Assembly (NCBI RefSeq): GCF_900111825.1 | Contig: NZ_FOJM01000019.1 | Span: 1 to 64,000, forward strand | Length of the DNA stretch: 64,000 nucleotides | Direction: 5' to 3' | DNA from: Pedobacter suwonensis | GTDB lineage: Bacteria; Bacteroidota; Bacteroidia; Sphingobacteriales; Sphingobacteriaceae | Part shown: one piece after another, positions 1 through 7,701 of the stretch | How positions within the stretch are numbered: position 1 is the stretch's first letter | Layout of the letters: each line of letters starts with the position of its first letter | Program-made: the position numbers and the translations under genes | Notes under the pieces: model-generated | The model's input: only the letters and a program-made list of their open reading frames with translations | Database searches by the model: none | Told to the model about the DNA's origin: nothing

Positions 1-269
1 AACCTAATTATTGATAGATACCTGCGGCAAATTTAATGACCGCTAATAGGAGGATATAGCTAAGTTTTTATACTTTTATAAAAAAAAAACTTCTGAGAGG
101 CATTAATTTAAACAATAGACAGCCAATTCTCAGGACAGGGAACGTCTTTTGCCCATAAAAAAGAAAAAGCTTTCTAAGCTGCTTGAAAGGGGTTTTATTC
201 ATAGGAGGTTTAGGGTGGCAAATACCATACAGCTATTTTGGGTTTTATAGCAAGGTGCTTTAATGTGAA

Positions 270-345
270 AGTTTTCCGTGTGTTCGGAGCTTCCGTGGCA
301 AAAAAAATGGTCTTTGCGGACACGAACCACGGTGTCTATAGCTGG
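270..345. repeat. dispersed intergenic repeat, copy 1
   Basis: This stretch shares the phrases TTTTCCG(T/C)GTGTTC, GAGCTTCCGTG and ACGAACCACGG, in the same order and orientation, with positions 1492-1562. No reading frame is kept, so it is a non-coding dispersed repeat rather than a gene remnant. The rest of positions 1-418 holds no convincing gene. Confidence 0.6.
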
Positions 346-358
346 TAATAAGATTGTT

Positions 359-407
359 AACGATACAATCATTTAAGCTATTCAGGCACGCGTTTGAAAC
401 GCGCGCC
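359..407. repeat. palindromic dispersed repeat, copy 1
   Basis: A 12-base lead AACGATACAATC (359-370) is followed 14 bases later by a near-perfect palindrome (385-407) with half-site GGCACGCGTTT around a central G; one position is changed in the right arm. The same lead plus palindrome recurs at 783-829, so the two copies flank the small gene at 419-733. It could form a stem-loop in RNA from either strand. Confidence 0.7.
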
Positions 408-418
408 AGAAGAGGAAG

Positions 419-733
419 TTAGTCGCACGTAAGCTTTTTGTTATTCTCTATTGCTATCTGAAACTGTTTTTTCCAGTGCTTCAATTCTATAGCAGTTTCA
501 TCGGTTTCATCATCAAAAACAATCCAGGCATTTGCAATAATGGATAGCTTGTTTAGATGATTAATGTCTGTTTCATTAATGGTGTCATGTCCATATTTTC
601 TCGGGCCAATTAAAATACAACTCCATAAAACGTATTCAAGATTCATCATTCATCCTGCGTTGTAACAACGTTCAGAAAGATCACTCATGAAAGTCGCTAG
701 TTGCAGTTCGTTTTCATTTAAATCTTCCAGCAT
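419..733 (-). pseudogene. small hypothetical protein gene interrupted by in-frame TGA
   Basis: Read from the ATG at 733 the frame gives 27 residues ending NAG, then TGA at 650-652, then continues in the same frame from ATG ATG (649-644) for 76 residues to 419. The two parts read naturally as one acidic protein of about 104 residues, with the UGA standing where a tryptophan (TGG) would fit (AG-W-MMNLEYVLW). I recall similar small Bacteroidota hypothetical proteins with an AGW-NLEY-LW motif, but could not check this. Function is unknown. Alternatives are that translation starts at 649 and the upstream frame is chance, or that the TGA is a sequencing error. Confidence 0.5.
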
Positions 734-782
734 TTGGCAAAATATCCTATTTTTAGTTGAAAGTTCTTGTGGATAGAATGGA

Positions 783-829
783 AACGATACAATCGTTAGG
801 TTATTAGGCACGCGTTTGAAACGCGTGCC
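783..829. repeat. palindromic dispersed repeat, copy 2
   Basis: Same layout as the copy at 359-407: AACGATACAATC at 783-794, then a perfect palindrome at 807-829 (half-site GGCACGCGTTT, central G). It sits just downstream of the stop codon of the PhnA-like gene at 840 on the minus strand, so it may also act as a transcript-end hairpin. Confidence 0.7.
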
Positions 830-839
830 AGCTAGATAA

Positions 840-1418
840 TTATCCTTTTCTTAAATATTTTGTTAAAATCACAATGGTTTGGCCTTCTACTTTACCCTCA
901 ATTTGTTCGGTATTATCGTGTACCAGGCGGATGTTTTTTACCACCGTACCCAATTTGGCACTCAGTGTAGAACCTTTAACATCGAGCGTTTTAACTAAAA
1001 CTACGGTGTCGCCTTCAAATAAACGGGTTCCATTACTATCCTGATGAAATTCTACAGTACCTTCCTGCTCATGGTCGCCGGTTTTTTTAGCCCATTCCAA
1101 AGTTTCATCGTCCAGGTATAAAATGTCCAGACTGTCTGCAGCCCAACCTTCATTTCTTAAACGACTTAACATGCGCCAGGCCACTACCTGAACAGGCGGA
1201 AATTCCGACCACATGGTTTCTGTTAAAATTTTCCAGTGATCAGCATTAAGCTGTTCATTTTTTTCAATCTGGTCTAAACAGTTTTTACAAACTAAAATGC
1301 TATTATCGCTGTTCGCATTGCTGGTAGGAGGTACTTCATAAACCGATAAGTTGTTTTCAGCGGTGCATAACTCACATTTATTTCCTGAACGGGATTGCAA
1401 TTCTTGTAGTAAAGACAT
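840..1418 (-). CDS. PhnA/YjdM-like zinc-ribbon protein
   Basis: The 192-residue protein has two CxxC pairs near its start (CELC about residue 15, CKNC about residue 44), which form a zinc ribbon, and a C-terminal beta-rich segment (about 125-190: LFEGDTVVLVKTLDVKGS, then KLGTVVKNIRLV) typical of the PhnA/YjdM family. The family was named for an E. coli phosphonate locus but is not needed for phosphonate breakdown, so the role stays unknown. The E. coli protein is about 110 residues; this one carries a longer middle segment (60-120), as I recall for Bacteroidota members. It stands alone on the minus strand, with dispersed repeats on both sides. Confidence 0.8.
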   Translation of the reverse strand: MSLLQELQSRSGNKCELCTAENNLSVYEVPPTSNANSDNSILVCKNCLDQIEKNEQLNADHWKILTETMWSEFPPVQVVAWRMLSRLRNEGWAADSLDILYLDDETLEWAKKTGDHEQEGTVEFHQDSNGTRLFEGDTVVLVKTLDVKGSTLSAKLGTVVKNIRLVHDNTEQIEGKVEGQTIVILTKYLRKG

Positions 1419-1491
1419 AGATATTTAAATTTTTCGCGAAAGTAATAAAACTAATTGGAATAATTTGATAGCAAGGCATATTCTCTTCGGT

Positions 1492-1562
1492 TGGTTTTCC
1501 GCGTGTTCTGAGCTTCCGTGACAAAAAATAAAGTGGTTCGTACAGAAACGAACCACGGCTAA
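1492..1562. repeat. dispersed intergenic repeat, copy 2
   Basis: Second copy of the repeat at 270-345, sharing TTTTCCGCGTGTTC, GAGCTTCCGTG and ACGAACCACGG. It lies between the PhnA-like gene and the citrulline hydrolase gene. The gap contains no gene. Confidence 0.6.
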
Positions 1563-1615
1563 AAATTTCTTCCCAAAGTTCGGTACTGTGCTACAGTTGA
1601 AATGACGGACGGTAT

Positions 1616-2527
1616 TTACTTAACTGGCAAATGTATTTCCGCCAGCATACATCTTGCGCTGCCACCTCCATTTTTTTCAATGGTATAAAGTGGTGCATAA
1701 ATGATGCGGCTGTACTGTTTCAATGCTTTAACCTGTTCGTCGTTTAAAGATAAATACGCCTGCTCTGACATTACAAGCAAACTTTCGCCGGCCGCATTGG
1801 AAACCTGTAACATGTTACCTGCAAATTTGTTCAGCTGTTCCAGACTGATTTCGATAATTTCTTTTCCGCTACCTTTTAAACTGATGCTCACCTGCATACG
1901 TTCTTCAGCATTTCTGATCGAATCGAGACAAATTACTGCGAAACGATCTCCAATACACATCATCACGTTGGTGTGGTAAATCGGGAAATTATCGCCATCT
2001 ACCGCCTGAAAAACCACAGGCTCGTAACCGGTAAGCATGCAAAAGTTATTTAAAACCTCTTCATCAGTACGTACGCTTAAACAAGCATAGGCAATTTTAT
2101 TGGCGCGATCCAGCACCATGCTGCCTGTTCCTTCTAAAAAGGCATACTGCATTTCAAAAAAACTCAGGTCGCTTACATGGTTTACCTCAAACCTGGTTTT
2201 CAGACTTTCAAGTATTTCCTTCCTACGCTCTAAACGGCGGTTTTCAGAAAACATGGGATATAGATAAACCGAGCCATCTTCGTGAAAAGATACCCAGTTG
2301 TTCGGAAAAATGGAGTCGGGGGTTTCTGGTTGCAGCGTATCATCCACTACGGTAACGTCGACATCATTTTTGCGCAAAAGATCGACAAAACCATCAAATT
2401 CTTTTAAGGCTTCTGTTTGTACATCGATTTCGGTAGAGGCAACCTGGAACTTATTATTTCCTGCCGTTTGCTCGTTGAATTTAAAATCAACCGGGCGGAT
2501 CATGAGGATATGGTTGGTGGTTTGCAT
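1616..2527 (-). CDS. ctlX: citrulline hydrolase, CtlX family (amidinotransferase fold)
   Basis: The 303-residue protein carries guanidino-modifying enzyme motifs: FPNNW (74-78), EGTGS (132-136), a histidine in YHTN (H185) and a C-terminal GGGSARC with the likely nucleophile C293. This matches the CtlX family, whose characterised member in Francisella splits citrulline to ornithine, ammonia and CO2. It is cytoplasmic (no signal peptide). It lies 82 bases downstream of, and in the same direction as, the arginine deiminase-like gene, so the two probably form a route arginine to citrulline to ornithine that needs no carbamoyl phosphate step. The catalytic assignment rests on motifs; a dimethylargininase-like activity is an alternative. 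Confidence 0.8.
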   Translation of the reverse strand: MQTTNHILMIRPVDFKFNEQTAGNNKFQVASTEIDVQTEALKEFDGFVDLLRKNDVDVTVVDDTLQPETPDSIFPNNWVSFHEDGSVYLYPMFSENRRLERRKEILESLKTRFEVNHVSDLSFFEMQYAFLEGTGSMVLDRANKIAYACLSVRTDEEVLNNFCMLTGYEPVVFQAVDGDNFPIYHTNVMMCIGDRFAVICLDSIRNAEERMQVSISLKGSGKEIIEISLEQLNKFAGNMLQVSNAAGESLLVMSEQAYLSLNDEQVKALKQYSRIIYAPLYTIEKNGGGSARCMLAEIHLPVK

Positions 2528-2541
2528 TTTCTTTTTCTATT

Positions 2542-2603
2542 CGTCATCCTGAATTCATTTCAGGATCTTTCTGATTAGATGCTGAAATAAATTCAGCATG
2601 ACG
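2542..2603. repeat. imperfect inverted repeat between arginine-catabolism genes
   Basis: Two 27-base arms, 2542-2568 and 2577-2603, are complementary apart from three positions and are separated by 8 bases. The arms begin CGTCAT and end ATGACG. It fills almost the whole gap between the arginine deiminase-like gene (stop at 2610) and ctlX (start 2527). As RNA it would be a long stem that could act as an attenuator or stabiliser between the two genes; equally it may be a copy of a non-autonomous mobile repeat. Confidence 0.7.
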
Positions 2604-2609
2604 TTATAT

Positions 2610-4055
2610 CTATAAATTATCTCTTAAAATAGGTAAACTCATACAATGGAAACCTCCTCGGGCCCGCGATAGTTCTGCTGATGGCATTAAAATCAACGTA
2701 TCGGTTATGGTTTCGGTATTTACCTTGCCACTTTCCAGGTCTTGGATTAAATCTTTTACATCAACCACATCAAAACCTGCCGCTTTGAAGGCTTCAACCG
2801 TTTTATCGTTCCTGTCGTAACCTAAAACAACACCTTCTTTAATGGCCAACAGGTTACACGAATCGGTCCACTGCTCTCTTGAATCGTAGGGGAAGGTATT
2901 GTTTCCGCTATAAATAATTTTAGTCGGTTCGGTACTCTTTAAATCATTCTGGCTAATGTCGTTCAGCAAGGCTTCTACATGCTCGAAATGCTTTGGTTCC
3001 TGTGGGTTGGCTTTGGTAAACTGAATGGCAGTTGTGGCTTCGAGTTTCTCGGGCTCTTTTAAGAAATTGATCGGCTCGTAAGGATTATATTTCGGAGAGT
3101 GCGCAATCGAGTTTAGGATCACCCAGGTATTGCGTTTAACCTGTGTGAAAACAGTGTCCAGGTGCATATAGTCGCGTTTATTCGGTATTTTGACTACCGT
3201 TACCTTTTCTACCACATTTTGATCAAATAAAAGTTTAATGGCTTCATTGGCACCATGTTCTGATGTTCTTTCGCTACACCCGATTAAGACGTGGTTAGGA
3301 CTAACCATCATCACATCTCCGCCCTCAAGCGTGGTGCTGAAAGCTGGCTCATCACCAGGGCGTAAAAAGTGCATGGTAACATCCGGAATTTCGAGGATGT
3401 TGTTGCGGTAACCTTCAAATAATGGGTGGTTAAAAAAGATATAGCGCATTAAAAGCGTTTCGCGTACACGCGCTTTTTTTGCTGGCTTATTTAAGAGAAT
3501 ATGGTTATTGATCGTGGTGCCCACATCACGGGTAAAAATGAGGTTTGGAATTGGCGCAAAGATCATCGTATCGTTAGCCAGGGTGCCTGAAATAAAAATC
3601 TCTGCCAGTTCTTTAGCCGGGGTTTGAGTAAGTTCGATCTGAACTTTATAAGTACAGCCCTCAATGGCACAAACTGCGGCTACCAGTTTCTTTCTGATGG
3701 ATTCATCCTCCAGCATCTCGCTCAATAAATTCTGTATTTCGATTACTGCTGTCGAGTTGTGAAATTCAGGATGATTGGGCTTATAGAAATTTCGGTTGGC
3801 CTCTTCTGAATCAATTTCAGCCAGTTTGCCCTTTATCTTATTTGGATCTAAAAAGTACATCAACAGTTTGATGTAATAGTCATATTCACCCTTACGGATG
3901 GTGTCTAAATGAACAATATCTTCGAAAAGCCAGTCTTGCGCTTTAGATGGTACCACTTTGCCCAAACCGCTATCCGGGCTATGAATTAACAATTTGCGTA
4001 ACCTGCCGATTTCGGTGTTTACATTCACTTTAAAGTTTAGATTCTGCTCGCTCAT
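2610..4055 (-). CDS. arginine deiminase family protein
   Basis: I choose the start at 4055 (MSEQNLNFKVNV), giving 481 residues; 48 further in-frame residues upstream look unlike protein and run through the promoter region. The arginine deiminase signature is present in order: FTRDVGTTI, EGGDVMMVSP, MHLDTVFT and the C-terminal ARGGFHCMS, where C471 is the probable nucleophile. Predicted reaction is arginine to citrulline plus ammonia in the cytoplasm. It is longer than classical arginine deiminases (about 410 residues) because of insertions in the N-terminal half. It precedes ctlX in the same direction and is divergent from argS. A related guanidine substrate cannot be ruled out. Confidence 0.8.
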   Translation of the reverse strand: MSEQNLNFKVNVNTEIGRLRKLLIHSPDSGLGKVVPSKAQDWLFEDIVHLDTIRKGEYDYYIKLLMYFLDPNKIKGKLAEIDSEEANRNFYKPNHPEFHNSTAVIEIQNLLSEMLEDESIRKKLVAAVCAIEGCTYKVQIELTQTPAKELAEIFISGTLANDTMIFAPIPNLIFTRDVGTTINNHILLNKPAKKARVRETLLMRYIFFNHPLFEGYRNNILEIPDVTMHFLRPGDEPAFSTTLEGGDVMMVSPNHVLIGCSERTSEHGANEAIKLLFDQNVVEKVTVVKIPNKRDYMHLDTVFTQVKRNTWVILNSIAHSPKYNPYEPINFLKEPEKLEATTAIQFTKANPQEPKHFEHVEALLNDISQNDLKSTEPTKIIYSGNNTFPYDSREQWTDSCNLLAIKEGVVLGYDRNDKTVEAFKAAGFDVVDVKDLIQDLESGKVNTETITDTLILMPSAELSRARGGFHCMSLPILRDNL

Positions 4056-4240
4056 AAATAAATTAGTTGTTACAAAGCTATCAGAAAAAATCAGATATGA
4101 GAATGGGGATGATAGATTTGAATTAGGATATGACATTCTTTTATATTCAGTAAGTCGGGTGTCAGAGGTCAGATGTTTTGATGCCATTAAAAAAACCATT
4201 CCTATTTTTATCGCAAAGAACCGATATCAATAAACCTTAT

Positions 4241-4320
4241 TGTAGCGGCAGCTCCCGGTTTTTTCAACCGGGACTATAGCGAAAAGAAGGACTATCGGCG
4301 CTACAGGCACTACAGCACCT
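4241..4320. repeat. dispersed repeat with hairpin upstream of argS
   Basis: A hairpin with arms TCCCGGTT (4253-4260) and AACCGGGA (4266-4273) lies in a stretch whose TAGCGGCAGC...CTATAGCGAAAAG...GGCGCTACAGG wording resembles repeats common between genes in Pedobacter genomes (from memory). It occupies part of the 341-base divergent region between the arginine deiminase gene and argS; no convincing promoter was found there. Confidence 0.45.
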
Positions 4321-4396
4321 TTCCAGGCATATAGGAGCTTAAAAACCTTCCAGCTTAACCCTTTCACCTTCCACCTTTTTTACATATTTTTACGCC

Positions 4397-6169
4397 ATGA
4401 ATTTTATTATTACCGAGACACAGAAAGCCATTTTGGAGCTTTATAAAGAAGAAATAGCTGAAAGTGTAATCAATATACAGGAAACCCGTAAAGAATTTGA
4501 AGGTCAGGCTACAATCGTAGTTTTTCCGATCACGAAAATCTCTAAAAAATCGCCTGAGCAAACTGCAACCGAAATTGGTGAATATTTAGTTGCCCACGTA
4601 GAAGAGATCACTAAATTTAATGTAGTTAAAGGCTTTTTAAACCTCAGCATTGCTGAAAGTTATTTCTTGAAGCAGTTTAACGAAGAAATTTTGGCGCCTG
4701 ATTTCGGTATTTTTCCCTCAAACGGAAAAAAGGTAATGGTAGAATATTCATCGCCAAATACCAACAAACCGCTTCATTTGGGCCATGTGCGTAATAATTT
4801 ATTAGGTTATTCTGTTTCCGAATTGCTTAAAGCTTATGGCTATGATGTGGTAAAAGTAAACCTGGTTAACGACCGCGGTATCCACATCTGCAAATCGATG
4901 CTGGCCTGGCAAAAATGGGGTAATGGCGAAACCCCGGAAAGTACGGGCGAAAAGGGGGACCATTTGGTTGGCCGATACTACGTCATATTTGATAAAGAAT
5001 ATAAAAAAGAGATTGATGCTTTAAAAGCAGCGGGTCAAACGGAAGAAGAGGCCAAGAAAAATGCACCATTAATAAAAGAAGCTCAACAAATGCTTTTAAA
5101 ATGGGAGCAGGGTGATGACGAAGTGGTTTCGCTTTGGAAAACGATGAACGAATGGGTATACGCAGGTTTTAATATTACCTATAAAAACCTGGGTGTAGAT
5201 TTTGATAAGTTCTATTACGAAAGCAATACCTATCTTTTGGGAAAAGGTACGGTTGATGAAGGACTGGCCAAAGGTGTTTTCTTTAAAAAAGAAGATGGTT
5301 CGGTTTGGATTGATTTGACCGCCGATGGTTTAGACCAGAAACTGGTATTGCGTGCAGATGGTACTTCCGTTTACATTACCCAGGATTTAGGTACTGCCGA
5401 AATGAAACACGAGGATTTCAATATGGATGAGTCGATTTATGTGGTGGGTAACGAGCAGGATTACCATTTTAAAGTATTATTCCTCATCTTAGAGAAATTG
5501 GGCAAAAGCTGGGCGAAAGGTTTATATCACCTGTCGTACGGGATGGTAGATTTGCCTAACGGAAAGATGAAAAGCCGTGAAGGAACTGTTGTGGATGCCG
5601 ATGAACTGATTGACAGCATGATTACCACTGCGCGGGAGAAAACAGAAGAATTGGGTAAAACCAACGATTTCCCTCAGGAAGATAAAGATGAACTTTATAA
5701 AAACATTGGCTTGGGTGCTTTAAAATATTTCTTGTTAAAAGTAGAGCCTAAAAAACGTTTATTGTTCAATCCGGCAGAGAGTATCGATTTTCAAGGCAAT
5801 ACCGGTCCGTTTATTCAGTATACCCACGCCAGGATCAAATCATTGTTAAGTAAATCTGACTACAAGTTTGGTGTTGGGCGTTTGGCGTTTGGCGGGATTA
5901 GCGGTGTGGAATTGGAAATGATTCTACAATTGGCCAAATACCCTGCAGAGATCGAAATTGCGGCTAAAGCTTTTAGTCCGGCGAGTTTAGCCAACTATTT
6001 ATATGAACTGGCCAAGCTGTTCAACAAATTTTATCACGAGGTACCACCAATTGTGAAAACAGAGGAAGGTGATTTAAAACAATTCCGCTTAAATCTTTGT
6101 AAAAAAACGGCCGATATTATTCATGCAGGCATGCTGATTTTAGGAATTACTTCTCCGGAAAGAATGTAA
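4397..6169 (+). CDS. argS: arginyl-tRNA synthetase
   Basis: A 590-residue class I aminoacyl-tRNA synthetase. It has the N-terminal additional domain (1-110), the HIGH-type motif HLGH (127-130) in the typical ArgRS sentence ending NKPLHLGHVRNN, the KMSKS-type motif as KMKS near residue 392, and a C-terminal DALR anticodon-binding domain with FIQYTHARIKSL. It charges tRNA-Arg with arginine in the cytoplasm. Length and motif order agree with an intact enzyme. It is divergent from the two arginine-consuming enzymes. A hairpin at 6303-6335 probably ends its transcript. Confidence 0.97.
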   Translation: MNFIITETQKAILELYKEEIAESVINIQETRKEFEGQATIVVFPITKISKKSPEQTATEIGEYLVAHVEEITKFNVVKGFLNLSIAESYFLKQFNEEILAPDFGIFPSNGKKVMVEYSSPNTNKPLHLGHVRNNLLGYSVSELLKAYGYDVVKVNLVNDRGIHICKSMLAWQKWGNGETPESTGEKGDHLVGRYYVIFDKEYKKEIDALKAAGQTEEEAKKNAPLIKEAQQMLLKWEQGDDEVVSLWKTMNEWVYAGFNITYKNLGVDFDKFYYESNTYLLGKGTVDEGLAKGVFFKKEDGSVWIDLTADGLDQKLVLRADGTSVYITQDLGTAEMKHEDFNMDESIYVVGNEQDYHFKVLFLILEKLGKSWAKGLYHLSYGMVDLPNGKMKSREGTVVDADELIDSMITTAREKTEELGKTNDFPQEDKDELYKNIGLGALKYFLLKVEPKKRLLFNPAESIDFQGNTGPFIQYTHARIKSLLSKSDYKFGVGRLAFGGISGVELEMILQLAKYPAEIEIAAKAFSPASLANYLYELAKLFNKFYHEVPPIVKTEEGDLKQFRLNLCKKTADIIHAGMLILGITSPERM

Positions 6170-6302
6170 AATAAAAGATGGAAGAGGTTTGATGGAGGAT
6201 GTAGAATGTAGGATGGATGAGGTGTTGATGAGAACAGTATGGCAATTGAAGTGGTTTTACTTTGTTTGGTGATTCTTGTTAACAGATTGATAAATACTAT
6301 TA

Positions 6303-6335
6303 AAAATGGCGGGGGTTGTAAACTTCCGCCATTTT
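6303..6335 (+). terminator. hairpin downstream of argS
   Basis: Arms AAAATGGCGG (6303-6312) and CCGCCATTTT (6326-6335) with a 13-base loop. The A- and T-rich arm ends would serve either strand, so it may end both argS (+) and the convergent methyltransferase gene (-). An open frame over this spot (6239-6442) is rejected as coding. Confidence 0.6.
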
Positions 6336-6425
6336 GCTTATTTAATTTAGGTTTTAATGTCAGCTGTTTTTGGTTTGGTTATCGGCTTTTTGATGGATTG
6401 ATTAGTCCTGTGAAAGGTATTTCGA

Positions 6426-7613
6426 TTAATAATATTGTATAATCGATCCTTTCAGAATCACATTTTCTCCATTTGCAATTTTGGTAAAAACCAAAAACTG
6501 ATTCTGATCGGCTTTAATTTTATATTTCCTGACCAAATCTTCGGGTTTTGCAGGATAGTTGCGTACAATGACGTTACCTTTTAACCTGGTATCTTTTTTC
6601 AGTTCGGCGGTGTTCAGTATGGCTTCAATTTTAAAAATGCGGCCGGGAAAATCTGTTTTTATACTATCAGCACTAAACAGCTGCGTTTGAGGATGTAATT
6701 TTAAGAGTCCGTAGGTTGCGCCAATTAAATTAAAAGCACCCGATTTTAATAAGGCAGCATCAGGCTCGTACAGGTATTCGCCAATGTTCAAACGGTCTGT
6801 AAAATGCACTGAAGCATTTGAGGACGATATGTAAAAGGAAAAATCCTTTTCAATCTCATTATTTAAGGTTACTGCCTTGATTTTTATATCGTTTTTGTAA
6901 CCTTTATCTATTACCCATAAAAGTTCTTTGCACTCATTTCTTACGCTTACGATATGGATTTCGCTTACGTGTCTCAACGCTGATAATCCGGCAGAAATAT
7001 CGAGTAACGGGGCAGTTTTTATGATTATTCGTGAAGATTTTTCCAGTAATAGGTCAAGATTGCTTACCACATCGGGCGTGCAATCTTTAAGCATAAAAAC
7101 TTTGCCTTTTTCAGCTCTTCGCGCAGGATCAACATAGATGGTATCAAAACATGCATCGTTATATTTGATATAAGCAATGCCGTCTTCTGCCTGAAATTCT
7201 ATATTCATCGCATGTAAAGCCTGTGCATTATGCTGTGCTATTGCAGATAGTTCAGGATTGATTTCGCAGTGCGTTACGGTTTTTACCTTTTGTGAAAAGT
7301 AATAACTGTCTATTCCGAAGCCTCCGGTAATATCAATCAACGTATCACCGTTAGCCAGTTTTGATTTGTATGCTGCAGTAACTTCAGAAGAGGTTTGTTC
7401 GATGGATAGTACCGGCGGATAATAAATCTTTTCGGTTTTAAACCAGGAAGGTAATTTCTTTTCTGATTTCTTTTTTGCGGTAATTTGTGTAGCTAACTCT
7501 GCAGGGCTTATGCCTTCAAACGGACTTTTTGCTAAAGCAATCTGGTTTACATCAGCGTTTAAATTTGCATTGATGTAATCTTGTACGGCTTGAGCTAAAA
7601 GTTTATTGTTCAT
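6426..7613 (-). CDS. class I SAM-dependent methyltransferase with THUMP-like domain
   Basis: The 395-residue protein has a Rossmann methyltransferase core: motif I DITGGFGID near residue 94, an acidic CEIN after beta-2, and a DPARR sentence near 162 typical of this family. The C-terminal 130 residues (IGATYGLLKLHPQTQLFSA, then GNVIVRNYPAKPEDLVRK) match the THUMP-like domain of an uncharacterised Bacteroidota methyltransferase group thought to act on RNA. The substrate is unknown. It is transcribed on its own, convergent with argS. Confidence 0.8.
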   Translation of the reverse strand: MNNKLLAQAVQDYINANLNADVNQIALAKSPFEGISPAELATQITAKKKSEKKLPSWFKTEKIYYPPVLSIEQTSSEVTAAYKSKLANGDTLIDITGGFGIDSYYFSQKVKTVTHCEINPELSAIAQHNAQALHAMNIEFQAEDGIAYIKYNDACFDTIYVDPARRAEKGKVFMLKDCTPDVVSNLDLLLEKSSRIIIKTAPLLDISAGLSALRHVSEIHIVSVRNECKELLWVIDKGYKNDIKIKAVTLNNEIEKDFSFYISSSNASVHFTDRLNIGEYLYEPDAALLKSGAFNLIGATYGLLKLHPQTQLFSADSIKTDFPGRIFKIEAILNTAELKKDTRLKGNVIVRNYPAKPEDLVRKYKIKADQNQFLVFTKIANGENVILKGSIIQYY

Positions 7614-7645
7614 TGTTTATAACAGTATCAAGTAATAGGTAGCGC

Positions 7646-7701
7646 GTAGCAAGTATTAAGGGGAGTATCCGATCTGATTCTTAATACTAATTACTTGCTA
7701 C
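7646..7701. repeat. imperfect inverted repeat at the end of the aspartate kinase gene
   Basis: Left arm GTAGCAAGTATTAAG (7646-7660) pairs with CTTAATACT (7680-7688) plus ACTTGCTAC (7693-7701), with a four-base bulge. The right arm overlaps the stop of the aspartate kinase gene. On the minus strand it could serve as a transcript-end hairpin, though no U-rich tail is obvious; the wording also resembles a dispersed repeat. Confidence 0.4.

Noticed and set aside
6239..6442. 67-codon open frame downstream of argS
   Set aside because: It runs through a clear hairpin terminator (6303-6335) and overlaps the end of the methyltransferase gene; composition is not protein-like.
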